From contig NZ_ML703291.1 in the NCBI RefSeq assembly GCF_008520305.1, positions 1 to 48,438 on the forward strand: DNA of 48,438 bases, in the 5' to 3' direction. This document shows, in pieces, positions 35,343-43,303 of this stretch (its first letter is position 1; each line of letters begins with the position of its first letter). A program made the translations under genes and the position numbers. The DNA is from Mesorhizobium sp. SARCC-RB16n (lineage in GTDB: Bacteria > Pseudomonadota > Alphaproteobacteria > Rhizobiales > Rhizobiaceae). The notes under the pieces are model-generated. The model saw nothing but the letters and a program-made list of their open reading frames with translations. It made no database searches and was not told the DNA's origin.

Positions 35343-35747
35343 TCAGGCCGCCGGCTCGAATTTCAGCGCCACGCCGTTGATGCAATAGCGCAGGCCGGTC
35401 GGCGGCGGGCCGTCCTCGAAGACATGCCCGAGATGGCTGCCGCAGTGAGAGCAGTGGCATTCGGTGCGGACCATGCCGTAGCTGCGGTCGACGGTGTTCT
35501 CGACCGAGCCCGGCACCGGATCGTTGAAGCTCGGCCAGCCGGTGCCGCTCTCGAATTTCAGCGTGGACTGGAACAGCGGCTGGTCGCAGCCGGCGCAGGA
35601 AAAAGTGCCGGCGCGCTTCTCATAGAGCAGCGCGCAGCTTCCCGGCCGCTCGGTGCCATGGTTGCGCATGACCGCGTATTGTTCCGGGGTCAGCCGGGCG
35701 CGCCATTCGGCATCGGAGCGGGTGACGGGGTAAGTGTGGGTGTCCAT
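35343..35747 (-). CDS. msrB: Peptide-methionine (R)-S-oxide reductase MsrB
   Basis: Repairs methionine-R-sulfoxide in proteins using thioredoxin. The 134-residue protein has the structural zinc site (Cys 51 and 54 in CAGC, Cys 99 and 102 in CSHC), the substrate-pocket SGTGWPSF, and the catalytic Cys 122 in [14 protein letters not shown] lies upstream of the ATG. No resolving Cys is evident near residue 67 (FESGTGW), a natural variation within the family. It is apparently transcribed alone. Confidence 0.96.
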   Translation of the reverse strand: MDTHTYPVTRSDAEWRARLTPEQYAVMRNHGTERPGSCALLYEKRAGTFSCAGCDQPLFQSTLKFESGTGWPSFNDPVPGSVENTVDRSYGMVRTECHCSHCGSHLGHVFEDGPPPTGLRYCINGVALKFEPAA

Positions 35748-35851
35748 TTGATCTCCTCAGCCTTGGCGGCTCGTTCTTGGTTGCAACCGGATATTCGCCT
35801 GAAGATAGGCGTTTGTTACACATCTGCCCAGTCCCGAGCACTTCGGACATC

Positions 35852-37042
35852 TCAATGTTTGCGCGACAATTGCCTGGTGGCGCCTTCCAATCCGGCCAGC
35901 GTTAGCGGGAACATGCGGCCGCCGAAGATGTCGCGGATCATGGTGATGGAATGCGTAAAGCCCCAATTCTTTTCACTCTCCGGATTCAGCCAGACCGCGT
36001 TCGGCCATTGCTGCAGGAGCCGGCCGAGCCAGACGGCTCCTGCCTCGGGGTTCCAGTGTTCCACCGAGCCGCCGGGGTGGGCGATCTCGTAAGGGCTCAT
36101 CGAGGCATCGCCAACGACGATGACCTTATAGTCGGGGCCATATTTGTGAATGAGGTCGAAGGTCGGGATGGTCTCGGCATGGCGGCGGCGATTGTCCTTC
36201 CACACGCCTTCGTAGAGGCAGTTGTGGAAATAGAAATATTCGAGCTGCCGGAATTCGGCGCGGGCGGCCGAAAACAGCTCTTCGACGCTTTTGATGTGAT
36301 CGTCCATCGAGCCGCCGACATCGAAGAACATAAGGAGCTTCACTGCATTGCGGCGCTCGGGCTGCGTCTGCACATCGAGATAGCCGTGCTCGGCGGTGGC
36401 GTGGATGGTGCCGGGCAGGTCGAACTCTTCCTCGGCGCCTTCGCGTACCCAGCGGCGCAGACGCTTCAGCGCGATCTTGATGTTGCGGGTGCCGAGTTCG
36501 ACGGCATCGTCGAAATTCCTGAACTCGCGCCTGTCCCAGACCTTTACCGCGCGACGGTTGCGGCTTTCGTGCTGGCCAATGCGCACGCCTTCGGGGTTGT
36601 AGCCATAGGCGCCAAAGGGCGAGGTGCCGCCGGTACCGATCCATTTCGAGCCGCCCTGGTGGCGGCCTTTCTGTTCCTCGAGCCGCTGCTTCAGCGTCTC
36701 CATCAGCTTTTCGAAGCCGCCGAGCGCCTCGACCAGTTTTTTCTCCTCCTCGGTCAGGTGCTTTTCGGCGAGCCGGCGCAGCCATTCCTCGGGAATGACG
36801 GCGACATCGATGGCGTCCGCGCCGCACAGCGCCTCGATGCCCTTGAAGACATGCGCGAACACCTGGTCGAAGCGGTCGATGTGGCGTTCGTCCTTCACCA
36901 GGGCGGCGCGTGCGAGGTAGTAAAAACCCTCGACGTCGTAGTCGACCAATCCGGCTTCCAGCCCTTCCAGCAGTGACAGATATTCCCTGAGCGAAACGGG
37001 AACACGCGCTGCCTTCAATTCGAGGAAGAAGGGGATGAACAT
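35852..37042 (-). CDS. VWA-domain protein, CoxE-like
   Basis: A 396-residue cytoplasmic protein of the CoxE/YeiN-type VWA family that partners with MoxR AAA+ ATPases, often in metal-cofactor insertion or complex assembly. An N-terminal helical part (FFLELKAARVPVSLREYLSLL) leads to a C-terminal von Willebrand A domain whose MIDAS reads LMFFDVGGSMDDH (DxGxS retained), then FYFHNCLYEGVW and VIVVGDASMSPYEI. The matching MoxR ATPase is 1.2 kb upstream on the same strand, separated by hicAB and a GNAT gene. Confidence 0.9.
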   Translation of the reverse strand: MFIPFFLELKAARVPVSLREYLSLLEGLEAGLVDYDVEGFYYLARAALVKDERHIDRFDQVFAHVFKGIEALCGADAIDVAVIPEEWLRRLAEKHLTEEEKKLVEALGGFEKLMETLKQRLEEQKGRHQGGSKWIGTGGTSPFGAYGYNPEGVRIGQHESRNRRAVKVWDRREFRNFDDAVELGTRNIKIALKRLRRWVREGAEEEFDLPGTIHATAEHGYLDVQTQPERRNAVKLLMFFDVGGSMDDHIKSVEELFSAARAEFRQLEYFYFHNCLYEGVWKDNRRRHAETIPTFDLIHKYGPDYKVIVVGDASMSPYEIAHPGGSVEHWNPEAGAVWLGRLLQQWPNAVWLNPESEKNWGFTHSITMIRDIFGGRMFPLTLAGLEGATRQLSRKH

Positions 37043-37051
37043 GGGCGGCCG

Positions 37052-37456
37052 TTACCTGTGGCCCTCGATCTTTTCTCGTGCGGCGCTGGCGATGAAGGCA
37101 GAGCGCGTCAGGCCGCGGCGGCTGGCCTCCGCATCGATCGCCGCCAGGAGGCCCGCGTCGAGCGACAGGTTGGCTCGAACGGGCCGCCCCGAATCAATCA
37201 GCACCGGAATCATGACGGCGGATTCGCCCGCGGCGCTATCGATCTCGTCCGCTCTCAACAGATCAGCCAGCCTGCGCGCCTTGGGCAAGGAAGCGCCCTT
37301 TGCCAATCGTGCTTCGACCCATTCACGCACAGCCGATGTCGCATCGGCAATCGCCTCTTCGGGGTTTGCGCCGCCACCATGGCAACCGGGAAGATCAGGA
37401 ACCCGCACCCCCCAAACATCGTCCGCGCCGTCGAGAATTCCCACATAGTGTGCCAT
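37052..37456 (-). CDS. hicB: HicB-family antitoxin
   Basis: Neutralises HicA and represses the pair's promoter. The 134-residue protein has the partial RNase-H-like HicB fold (YVGILDGADDVWGVRVPDLPGCHGGGANPEEAI) and a C-terminal ribbon-helix-helix DNA-binding segment (RANLSLDAGLLAAIDAEASRRGLTRS). ATG 37456 has GAGG eight bases upstream and lies 11 bases after the hicA stop. Its likely operator is the 18-bp palindrome at the hicA promoter. It ends nine bases before the VWA gene start region. Confidence 0.9.
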   Translation of the reverse strand: MAHYVGILDGADDVWGVRVPDLPGCHGGGANPEEAIADATSAVREWVEARLAKGASLPKARRLADLLRADEIDSAAGESAVMIPVLIDSGRPVRANLSLDAGLLAAIDAEASRRGLTRSAFIASAAREKIEGHR

Positions 37457-37467
37457 GCGTTCCGTCC

Positions 37468-37695
37468 TCAAACCGATCCGGCGAGCCGGGCGATCGATCG
37501 CGCGACACCAGGCGATTGTTCACGATGCCGCGGCACGATGATCATCACATCAGGCCTTTCCGGATGCTCATATTTCTCATGCTTGCCACCGCCGAGATTT
37601 AGCCAGCCATCGCGCAAAAGCCGCGCGACGATCTTGCGTGTGTTGGTCTCGATCAGAGCATCACGTCCTCTGCCTATGCGCAATATATTGCGCAC
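37468..37695 (-). CDS. hicA: HicA-family toxin (mRNA interferase)
   Basis: A small RNase toxin with the double-stranded-RNA-binding-like fold. The core TNTRKIVARLLRDGW, GGKHEKYEHPERPD (catalytic His) and VMIIVPRHREQSPGVARSIARLAG matches HicA. The frame opens at GTG 37695, but that codon lies inside the promoter palindrome upstream of the predicted transcript start. The real start is therefore probably the CTG near 37656 (IETNTRK), with AGAGGACG before it, giving about 62 residues, the usual HicA size. The toxin gene comes first, antitoxin second, the typical HicAB order. Confidence 0.85.
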   Translation of the reverse strand: MRNILRIGRGRDALIETNTRKIVARLLRDGWLNLGGGKHEKYEHPERPDVMIIVPRHREQSPGVARSIARLAGSV

Positions 37696-37710
37696 GGATG
37701 ACTATTTCAA
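37677..37710 (-). promoter_or_regulatory. hicAB promoter with 18-bp operator palindrome
   Basis: On the minus strand, -35 TTGAAA (37705-37710), 17-bp spacer, -10 TATATT (37682-37687). The -10 is embedded in the perfect palindrome TGCGCAATATATTGCGCA (37677-37694). HicB binding would block RNA polymerase directly. Predicted transcript start is near 37675. Confidence 0.8.
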
Positions 37711-37720
37711 TTGCCAACCG

Positions 37721-38167
37721 TTACAGCAAATCATACTCGATAAAGCCGGTGCGGCGCGCGACGTGGTCGTAGAGCTTGCGCGCGGTGGCGTTGGTTTCGT
37801 GCGTCATCCAGTAGACGTTTTTCACCCCGATCTTGCCGGCCTCCTGCTTCACCGCCTCGATGAGCGCCGCGCCAATGCCCTTGCCGCGCACATCCGGGTC
37901 GGCGAACAGATCCTGCAGGTAGCAATTGTTTTTCTCCGACCAACCGGAGCGGTGGTAGAGATAATGGGTGAGGCCGACGGCCTTGCCGTCGAGTGTGGCG
38001 ATAAAACCCTTCGGCTCGAATTCGCCTTCGGTGAACAGCCGCTTCCAGGTGACGGCATAGACCTCTTCCGGCAGTTTGGTTTCATAGAAGGTCAGATAGT
38101 CGGTCCACAGGCGGCGCCAGTCGGCGTGGTCGGATTGCGTGAGCGGGCGGACAACAATCTCAGACAT
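37721..38167 (-). CDS. GNAT-family N-acetyltransferase
   Basis: A 148-residue acetyl-CoA-dependent acetyltransferase. The acetyl-CoA loop DPDVRGKGIGAALI (Q/RxxGxG/A type) and the downstream VYWMTHETNATARKLYDHVA helix are clear. GGAGGAG precedes ATG 38167. GNAT members can modify small molecules, proteins or aminoacyl-tRNA; the close spacing to hicAB (26 bases) is suggestive, but the long, metabolic-type sequence resembles ordinary small-molecule GNATs rather than the TacA/AtaT toxins. Confidence 0.88.
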   Translation of the reverse strand: MSEIVVRPLTQSDHADWRRLWTDYLTFYETKLPEEVYAVTWKRLFTEGEFEPKGFIATLDGKAVGLTHYLYHRSGWSEKNNCYLQDLFADPDVRGKGIGAALIEAVKQEAGKIGVKNVYWMTHETNATARKLYDHVARRTGFIEYDLL

Positions 38168-38259
38168 TTCATCTCCTCCGAAGGGTTCTGGCCGAAGCTG
38201 CCTTGCTGTTCGGCCGGCGGCAACGGTCCACAAGCGGGGAAAGCGCTGCTGCTGTCTTC

Positions 38260-39099
38260 CTATTGCTGTCTTCTGGCCATGAAGGCCAGACGCTCGAACA
38301 AGTGCACGTCCTGCTCGTTTTTGAGCAGCGCACCGTGCAGCTTGGGCAACGCGTTCTTGGCGTCTGCGCGCAAATCCTCGGGTGCGATGTCGTCGGCGAC
38401 CAGCAGGCGGATCCAGTCGAGCGCCTCGGAGGTCGACGGCTTCTTCTTCAGACCCGGCACGTCACGGATTTCGTAGAATTGGGTGAGCGCCGCGCGCACC
38501 AGGTTCTGCTTGATGCCGGGATAGTGGACGTCGACAATCCTGTGCAGCGTATCGACGTCGGGAAAGCGGATGTAGTGGAAGAAGCAGCGGCGCAGGAAGG
38601 CGTCCGGCAGTTCCTTCTCATTGTTGGAGGTGATGATGACGATCGGGCGGACGGCAGCGCGGATGGTCTCGCCGGTCTCGTAGACGAAGAACTCCATCCG
38701 ATCGAGTTCCTGCAGCAGGTCGTTGGGGAACTCGATGTCGGCTTTGTCGATCTCGTCGATCAGAAGCACGACCTTCTTGCCGGCCGCGAACGCCTCCCAA
38801 AGCTTGCCGCGCTTGATGTAGTTCTTGATGTCGTTGAACCTGACATCGCCGAGCTGGCTGTCGCGCAGCCGCGACACGGCGTCGTACTCGTAAAGACCCT
38901 GCTGCGCCCGCGTCGTCGATTTGACATGCCATTCGATGAGGTCGAGGCCGAGTGCCGCCGCCACCTGCCGGGCAAGTTCCGTCTTGCCGGTGCCGGGCTC
39001 GCCCTTGACCAGCAGCGGCCGTTCCAGCGCGATCGCCGCGTTGACCGCCACCATCAGATCCTTGTCGGCGACATAGGCCGCCGTGCCTTCGAAACGCAT
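38260..39099 (-). CDS. MoxR-family AAA+ ATPase
   Basis: A 279-residue ATPase. Walker A is GEPGTGKTE, Walker B is VVLLIDEIDKAD, and sensor 1 IVIITSNNEKELPDAF; the MoxR lid domain follows (LRRCFFHYIRFPDVDTLHRIV). MoxR proteins act as chaperones with VWA partners; here the partner is almost certainly the CoxE-like protein at 35852. ATG 39099 has GAGCAAAAATG upstream, with a weak ribosome-binding site. An upstream start at 39228 would add a low-complexity N-terminus. Confidence 0.9.
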   Translation of the reverse strand: MRFEGTAAYVADKDLMVAVNAAIALERPLLVKGEPGTGKTELARQVAAALGLDLIEWHVKSTTRAQQGLYEYDAVSRLRDSQLGDVRFNDIKNYIKRGKLWEAFAAGKKVVLLIDEIDKADIEFPNDLLQELDRMEFFVYETGETIRAAVRPIVIITSNNEKELPDAFLRRCFFHYIRFPDVDTLHRIVDVHYPGIKQNLVRAALTQFYEIRDVPGLKKKPSTSEALDWIRLLVADDIAPEDLRADAKNALPKLHGALLKNEQDVHLFERLAFMARRQQ

Positions 39100-39245
39100 T
39101 TTTGCTCCTCGGTTCGTTCCGGGCGACCGTAAGGAGGCCCTCCGGTCGGCGCAAGGGCGGGTCCTGCAAAGGCGATGATGCCAACCGGCGCGGAAAGAGC
39201 GCCGTCTCTCTGGCGCTTGGGCCGCCATCGGCCTATATTGATCGA

Positions 39246-39400
39246 GGCGGTCTGCGCTTCCCGGCAGGAGACACTTTTCCCCGGGGCCTTAACGATCCTT
39301 AGGGAGCTGTCCCTGGGAAGACCCGTGGGTTTTCTCACACGGCACCCACCTACTTTGTAGGCACCCGGGATCGACCTCTCCACCGGTTGTGTGGACCGTC
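39246..39400 (+). ncRNA. ssrS: 6S RNA
   Basis: 6S RNA mimics an open promoter and sequesters sigma-70 RNA polymerase in stationary phase. The outer stem is CCGG-CA-GGAGA (39261-39271) with TCTCC-A-CCGG (39377-39386). An inner stem is CCCGGG (39280 region) with CCCGGG (39364 region), and the central bubble lies between. The position directly before the 5-formyl-THF cyclo-ligase gene is the classic ssrS location. A -10-like TATATT at 39234-39239 would set the 5' end near 39246; the 3' end is approximate. Confidence 0.8.
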
Positions 39401-39496
39401 ACTTGTCGCAAGGCGTCCACCATCCTGGTGGATGATGCGGTGGAAAACATCGCGCTTGAGACCTCACACAGCTCTGACCTTTTCTACCTTGGCCGC

Positions 39497-40084
39497 ATGA
39501 CCTCTCCCAAAGACCTGAAAAAGCAGCTGCGCCTCGAGGCACTCGCTCGCCGCGACGCGCTCGATGAATTCTGGCGAGTCGAGGCAGCGCTCGAAATGGC
39601 GGAAACGGCGCGCGACCATCTGGAGATCAGGCTTGGCCAGATCGTCTCCGGTTTCTGGCCGATGCGCTCGGAGGTCGATGTCAGGCCGCTGATGTTCGCC
39701 TTGCGTGAGCAGGGCGCACGGCTCTGCCTGCCTGCCATTCTCGACAAAACCACCATCGTCTTTCGCGAACTGGTGCGCGGCGCGCCGATGGTCGACATGG
39801 GCTTTGGCACGGTCGGGCCGCACGCGGAGGCCGAAGTTCTCGACCCCTCTGTCATGCTGGTGCCGCTCGCCGCCTTCGACGCGCGCGGCCACCGCATCGG
39901 TTATGGCGCCGGCTATTACGATCGCGCGATCGCGAAGCTCACCGACAAGGGGCATGCGCCCAGGTTGGTCGGCATCGCCTTCGATTGCCAAGAAGTTTCG
40001 CAAGTTCCGGACGAGTCCCATGACGTGGTCATCCCGGAAATACTCACCGAGAGCGGGTTGCGCGGCTTTGCGCCAAAATTGTAG
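39497..40084 (+). CDS. 5-formyltetrahydrofolate cyclo-ligase
   Basis: Converts 5-formyl-THF to 5,10-methenyl-THF with ATP, salvaging a stored folate. The 195-residue protein starts at ATG 39497; an upstream frame would run into 6S RNA and is rejected. Motifs are KKQLRLEALARRDAL (N-terminal basic helix), GFWPMRSEVD, MVPLAAFDARGHRIGYGAGYYDRAI (ATP/folate signature) and GIAFDCQEVSQVPDESHDV. Genes of this family (ygfA) are commonly cotranscribed with 6S RNA, as seems true here. Confidence 0.93.
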   Translation: MTSPKDLKKQLRLEALARRDALDEFWRVEAALEMAETARDHLEIRLGQIVSGFWPMRSEVDVRPLMFALREQGARLCLPAILDKTTIVFRELVRGAPMVDMGFGTVGPHAEAEVLDPSVMLVPLAAFDARGHRIGYGAGYYDRAIAKLTDKGHAPRLVGIAFDCQEVSQVPDESHDVVIPEILTESGLRGFAPKL

Positions 40085-40099
40085 ATAGTTCTTTGAAAC

Positions 40100-40145
40100 G
40101 CATGATCTTTGCCGAAAAGTCATGCAACTTTTCGGGATCAGGCAT
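40100..40145. repeat. Dispersed palindromic repeat of a second type
   Basis: GCATGATC...CCGAAAAGT followed by ACTTTTCGG...GATCAGGCAT, an imperfect palindrome of the kind scattered through rhizobial genomes. It directly precedes the next gene's ATG (40148), so its 3' half occupies that gene's leader. Confidence 0.8.
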
Positions 40146-40147
40146 AG

Positions 40148-40972
40148 ATGAGACTTCTCTTCCTCGGGGACATGGTGGGCAAGACGGGCCGCACCGCGGT
40201 GTGGGAACAACTGCCAGGCCTGATCTCGGATTTCAAACTCGATTTCGTCATCGTCAATGGCGAGAACGCCGCCGGCGGCTTCGGCATCACCGAGGAGATT
40301 TTTCGCGAGACGATCGCGGCAGGCTGCGATGTCGTGACGACCGGAAACCATGTCTGGGACCAGCGCGACGCACTGGCCTTCGCGCCGCGCGAGCAGCGTT
40401 TCCTGCGGCCCTCCAATTTTCCCAAAGGCACGCCCGGGCGCGGTTCCGGCGTCTATATCGCCAAAAACGGAGCGCGCGTGCTGGTCGCCAACATCATGGG
40501 CCGGGTATTCATGCATCCCGAGCTCGACGATCCGTTCCAGGCCGGCGAACGTGAACTCGCCGCCTGTCCGCTCGGCGAGCAGGCTGATGCCGTCGTCATC
40601 GACTTCCACGCCGAGGCAACCTCGGAAAAGATGTGCTTCGCGCATTTCGTCGACGGCCGCGCCAGTCTCGTTGTCGGCACCCACACGCACCAGCCCACAG
40701 CCGATCACCAGATCCTCAATGGCGGCACCGGCTATCTCTCCGACGCCGGCATGTGCGGCGATTATGATTCCTCGCTTGGCATGGACAAGGAGGAACCGCT
40801 CAACCGGTTCCTGTCGAAGGTGCCGAAAGGGCGTTTTGAAGCAGCGACCGGCCCGGCGACATTGTGCGGCGTCGGTGTCGATATTTCCGATCGCACCGGG
40901 CTGACCGAGAAGATCGCGCCGTTTCGTCGCGGGCCGCGGCTGGAAGAAGCGGCTCCATCCTTCTGGTCGTGA
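40148..40972 (+). CDS. YmdB-type metallophosphoesterase (TIGR00282)
   Basis: A 274-residue calcineurin-like phosphoesterase. Metal-binding residues appear in LFLGDMVGKTGR (Asp), VNGENAAGG (Asn/Glu), TGNHVWDQ (Asn-His), DFHAEATSEK and VGTHTHQPTADH. Family members such as YmdB hydrolyse 2',3'-cyclic nucleotides and influence biofilm and sporulation choices in Bacillus; the alphaproteobacterial role is unknown. No clear ribosome-binding site is visible, since the bases before the ATG belong to a palindromic repeat; translation may be weak or coupled to upstream reading. Confidence 0.9.
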   Translation: MRLLFLGDMVGKTGRTAVWEQLPGLISDFKLDFVIVNGENAAGGFGITEEIFRETIAAGCDVVTTGNHVWDQRDALAFAPREQRFLRPSNFPKGTPGRGSGVYIAKNGARVLVANIMGRVFMHPELDDPFQAGERELAACPLGEQADAVVIDFHAEATSEKMCFAHFVDGRASLVVGTHTHQPTADHQILNGGTGYLSDAGMCGDYDSSLGMDKEEPLNRFLSKVPKGRFEAATGPATLCGVGVDISDRTGLTEKIAPFRRGPRLEEAAPSFWS

Positions 40973-41040
40973 CATTGATATGAGGGGTCACAGTACCTAA
41001 TTGCCGGCGACACTGCTCTAGATCGTAGGGGACGACCTCC

Positions 41041-41808
41041 ATGCAGCTCATCGAATTCCTGGCGCCGCATTTTCAATTCGTTTCCGACCCGACCGCCTGG
41101 GTCGCGTTGCTGACGCTGGTGGTGCTCGAGATCGTGCTCGGCATCGACAACCTGATCTTCATCTCCATCCTGACCAACAAGCTGCCCGTGGAGCAGAGAG
41201 CTCGCGCTCGGCGCCTTGGCATTTCGGCTGCGCTGATCATGCGCCTGGTGCTGCTCGCCACCATCTCCGTCATCGTCCAGCTGACGACGCCGGTCTTCAC
41301 CGCGCTCGGCCACGGCTTTTCCTGGCGCGACCTGATCCTGATCGCCGGGGGGCTTTTCCTGGTATGGAAGGCGACCAAGGAGATCCATCACACAGTCGAC
41401 CCCGACGACCATCAGGACACGATGCTGGGCGAAACGCTCAAGATCTCGCTTGCCGGCGCGATCTTCCAGATCCTGCTGCTCGACCTCGTCTTCTCGATCG
41501 ATTCCATCATCACTGCCGTCGGCATGACCGACGAGATCGCCATCATGTATGTCGCGGTCATCGTGGCCGTCACGGTGATGATGCTGGCGGCCGGACCGCT
41601 GGCGGACTTCATCGCCAAGAACCCGAGCATCGTCATGCTGGCGCTGGGCTTCCTCCTGATGATCGGCATGACGCTGATCGCCGACGGCATGGGCTATCAT
41701 GTGCCCAAGGGCTACATCTACGCGGCGATGGGTTTTTCGGCGCTGGTCGAGGGACTCAACATGCTGGCGCGGCGGCGCAAGAAAGCGAAGTCCGGCGACG
41801 GGCGCTGA
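41041..41808 (+). CDS. TerC-family integral membrane protein
   Basis: A 255-residue inner-membrane protein with seven or eight hydrophobic helices. The conserved acidic motifs are [17 protein letters not shown] near residue 27 and [18 protein letters not shown] in the middle, each placing an Asp within the membrane. TerC/Alx/YkoY proteins export manganese or calcium, some loading secreted enzymes with metal; tellurium resistance is the historical name. The leader is too short (68 bp) for a yybP-ykoY manganese riboswitch, and none was seen. Confidence 0.93.
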   Translation: MQLIEFLAPHFQFVSDPTAWVALLTLVVLEIVLGIDNLIFISILTNKLPVEQRARARRLGISAALIMRLVLLATISVIVQLTTPVFTALGHGFSWRDLILIAGGLFLVWKATKEIHHTVDPDDHQDTMLGETLKISLAGAIFQILLLDLVFSIDSIITAVGMTDEIAIMYVAVIVAVTVMMLAAGPLADFIAKNPSIVMLALGFLLMIGMTLIADGMGYHVPKGYIYAAMGFSALVEGLNMLARRRKKAKSGDGR

Positions 41809-41929
41809 CAGCACAGAGCTCAGCAGGGGCCAGCGCGATCGGTTAGCCAGGGCTGCCTTGCCTGATAGCGAGATGATGCTTCTGATGCGGAAGCTCGGGC
41901 CCGGAATTAGTCCGACCTCGTCGTGGCGC

Positions 41930-42292
41930 TCACCAGGCGTCGGGTTCGCGCACCATGTGAATGATGTTGGCCGGAGTGCTGATCCAGCCGCCACGGAAAT
42001 CCGCACCCAATGGCTCGATGGCATCGCAACGCACAACGCCTGCCTTGGCCAGATGATCCGCGGTGCCTGGAAAATCCTGCGTGAAAGGCTCCAGCCAGAT
42101 CTCGGCTTGGCTCAGCATCGGCGCTTCGTCGATCCACAGCCTGTTGGGGCCGAGCTCGAAGCCGATGGCCGGCGCCTTGGCGGTGAAGGGCTTCAGGCCG
42201 ACGACCTCGCGATAGAAGGCGATCGTCGCCTCATACTGATGCGGCGGCACTTTCATGGCGATGTTGATGCCTCCGGTGATCTTCGCGGTCAT
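41930..42292 (-). CDS. VOC-family (glyoxalase/dioxygenase-like) protein
   Basis: A 120-residue single vicinal-oxygen-chelate domain. The pattern NIAMKVPPHQYEATIAFYREVVGLKPF is the first beta-alpha-beta-beta-beta unit, and GFELGPNRLWIDEA and TPANIIHMVREPDAW the second. Single-domain VOC proteins dimerise to form metal sites and include glyoxalases, fosfomycin-resistance enzymes and bleomycin binders. No substrate can be assigned here. A second, PhnB-like VOC gene lies 50 bases upstream on the same strand. Confidence 0.85.
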   Translation of the reverse strand: MTAKITGGINIAMKVPPHQYEATIAFYREVVGLKPFTAKAPAIGFELGPNRLWIDEAPMLSQAEIWLEPFTQDFPGTADHLAKAGVVRCDAIEPLGADFRGGWISTPANIIHMVREPDAW

Positions 42293-42342
42293 TGCTCACG
42301 TCCTTGTTGGGCTGCTGGTTGGCCGACTCGGCTGCTGTTCCG

Positions 42343-42735
42343 TCAAGGCAAGTTGATCTGCCAGGAAACGCCGAACCTGTCGTTCAGCCAGGCAAAACGG
42401 CGGCTGAAACCATAATTGTCTGGCGGCATCAGGAATCCGCCGTCCTTGGCCAAGGTTTCGACGATGCGCTCCAGTTCCTGTTCGGAGGAACAGTCAACGT
42501 AGAACGAGACGGACGGCGTAAAGGTGAAGGCGTGGTGAACCGGGCTGTTATAGACCATCACCTCCAGGCCGCTGACCGAAATGCGTCCCAGTTTGAGCGC
42601 TCCTTCCGGGCCGCCTTCGCCGGAACGGTAACGTGTGACGTCAAGGACGCTGCTGCCGGGAACGGTCTCGCAATAAAGGGTCATTGCCTCTTCGGCCTTG
42701 CCCTCGAACATCAGGAATGGCGTAACTTTCGTCAT
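42343..42735 (-). CDS. PhnB-like VOC protein
   Basis: A 130-residue VOC-superfamily protein of the PhnB type (KVTPFLMFEGKAEEAMTLYCETVPGSS near the N-terminus, VYNSPVHHAFTFTPSVSFYVDC in the middle, FAWLNDRFGVSWQINLP at the end). The family is often annotated after 3-demethylubiquinone methyltransferase but lacks that activity. It lies between a VOC gene and an SRPBCC gene, 27 bases after the latter's stop, so the three genes are probably one unit controlled by the divergent ArsR regulator. Confidence 0.87.
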   Translation of the reverse strand: MTKVTPFLMFEGKAEEAMTLYCETVPGSSVLDVTRYRSGEGGPEGALKLGRISVSGLEVMVYNSPVHHAFTFTPSVSFYVDCSSEQELERIVETLAKDGGFLMPPDNYGFSRRFAWLNDRFGVSWQINLP

Positions 42736-42762
42736 TGCGGGCCTGCGTCTTTCCTATTGTGC

Positions 42763-43245
42763 TCAAATGTTGTTTTCGCTGGCGGGCTCGCCCTTCATCT
42801 CGCTGCGGTAATACCCGTCGCGCAGGTTGATGCCGTATTCGACATAGGCCTTCATGCAGGCCAGCATCTGCGACCAGCCCTCGCAATTCAGGTAGGACTT
42901 CTTCAAGCCGACCGCGTCTTCCTGCCAGCCGCTCTCGGCGATGGTGACGAAGGTGCCGCCATCGTCGAGCGGCTCGAAATTCATCTCGATACGGGTCTTG
43001 TAGGCGGGCTTGCCGTCGGCGTCGGAGGCATCCCAGCGCAGCACGATGCGGCTGTCCTCGACCACTTCGTCGACCTCGACCGGCACCTTGCCCCACCAGA
43101 CGACACCGGCACCGGCCACCAATGGTGCGCTGGCGCCGCCGATGGTGGTGAAATAGCCGCTGAGCTTCTTCGGATTGACAACCGCGTCGAAGACTTCGGC
43201 GACCGGCTTGCCGATGCGCCCTGAAACACTGAATCCAAGAGACAT
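42763..43245 (-). CDS. SRPBCC (AHSA1-like) domain protein
   Basis: A 160-residue START-like helix-grip protein related to the Aha1 C-terminal domain. FSVSGRIGKPVAEVFDAVVNPKKLSGYFTT opens the fold, and IEMNFEPLDDGGTFVTIAESGW and a long C-terminal helix (GWSQMLACMKAYVEYG) close it. AAGGAG lies eight bases before ATG 43245, which favours it over the GTG at 43251. Such genes are repeatedly found next to ArsR-type regulators; the ligand is unknown. It is the first gene leftward from the shared operator. Confidence 0.88.
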   Translation of the reverse strand: MSLGFSVSGRIGKPVAEVFDAVVNPKKLSGYFTTIGGASAPLVAGAGVVWWGKVPVEVDEVVEDSRIVLRWDASDADGKPAYKTRIEMNFEPLDDGGTFVTIAESGWQEDAVGLKKSYLNCEGWSQMLACMKAYVEYGINLRDGYYRSEMKGEPASENNI

Positions 43246-43261
43246 ATCCACAGCTCCTTGC

Positions 43262-43303
43262 TTGATCGCGACAACGATATGTTATATAAACATAACATGT
43301 CAA
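43262..43303. promoter_or_regulatory. Overlapping divergent promoters with ArsR operator
   Basis: Operator ATGTTAT-N6-ATAACAT (43279-43298), perfect arms. Rightward: -35 TTGATC (43262-43267), 17-bp spacer, -10 TATAAA (43285-43290), with the predicted start at the arsR ATG (43297). Leftward: -35 TTGACA (minus strand, 43298-43303), 18-bp spacer, -10 TATCGT (43274-43279). One bound dimer would block both. Confidence 0.75.

Noticed and set aside
37721-38167. GNAT acetyltransferase as a third toxin with hicAB
   Set aside because: It is longer and differently organised from TacA/AtaT toxins, and no ribbon-helix-helix antitoxin gene precedes it.
40973-41040. yybP-ykoY manganese riboswitch before the TerC gene
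   Set aside because: TerC genes often have one, but the gap is only 68 bp and the required stems and conserved bulges are not visible.
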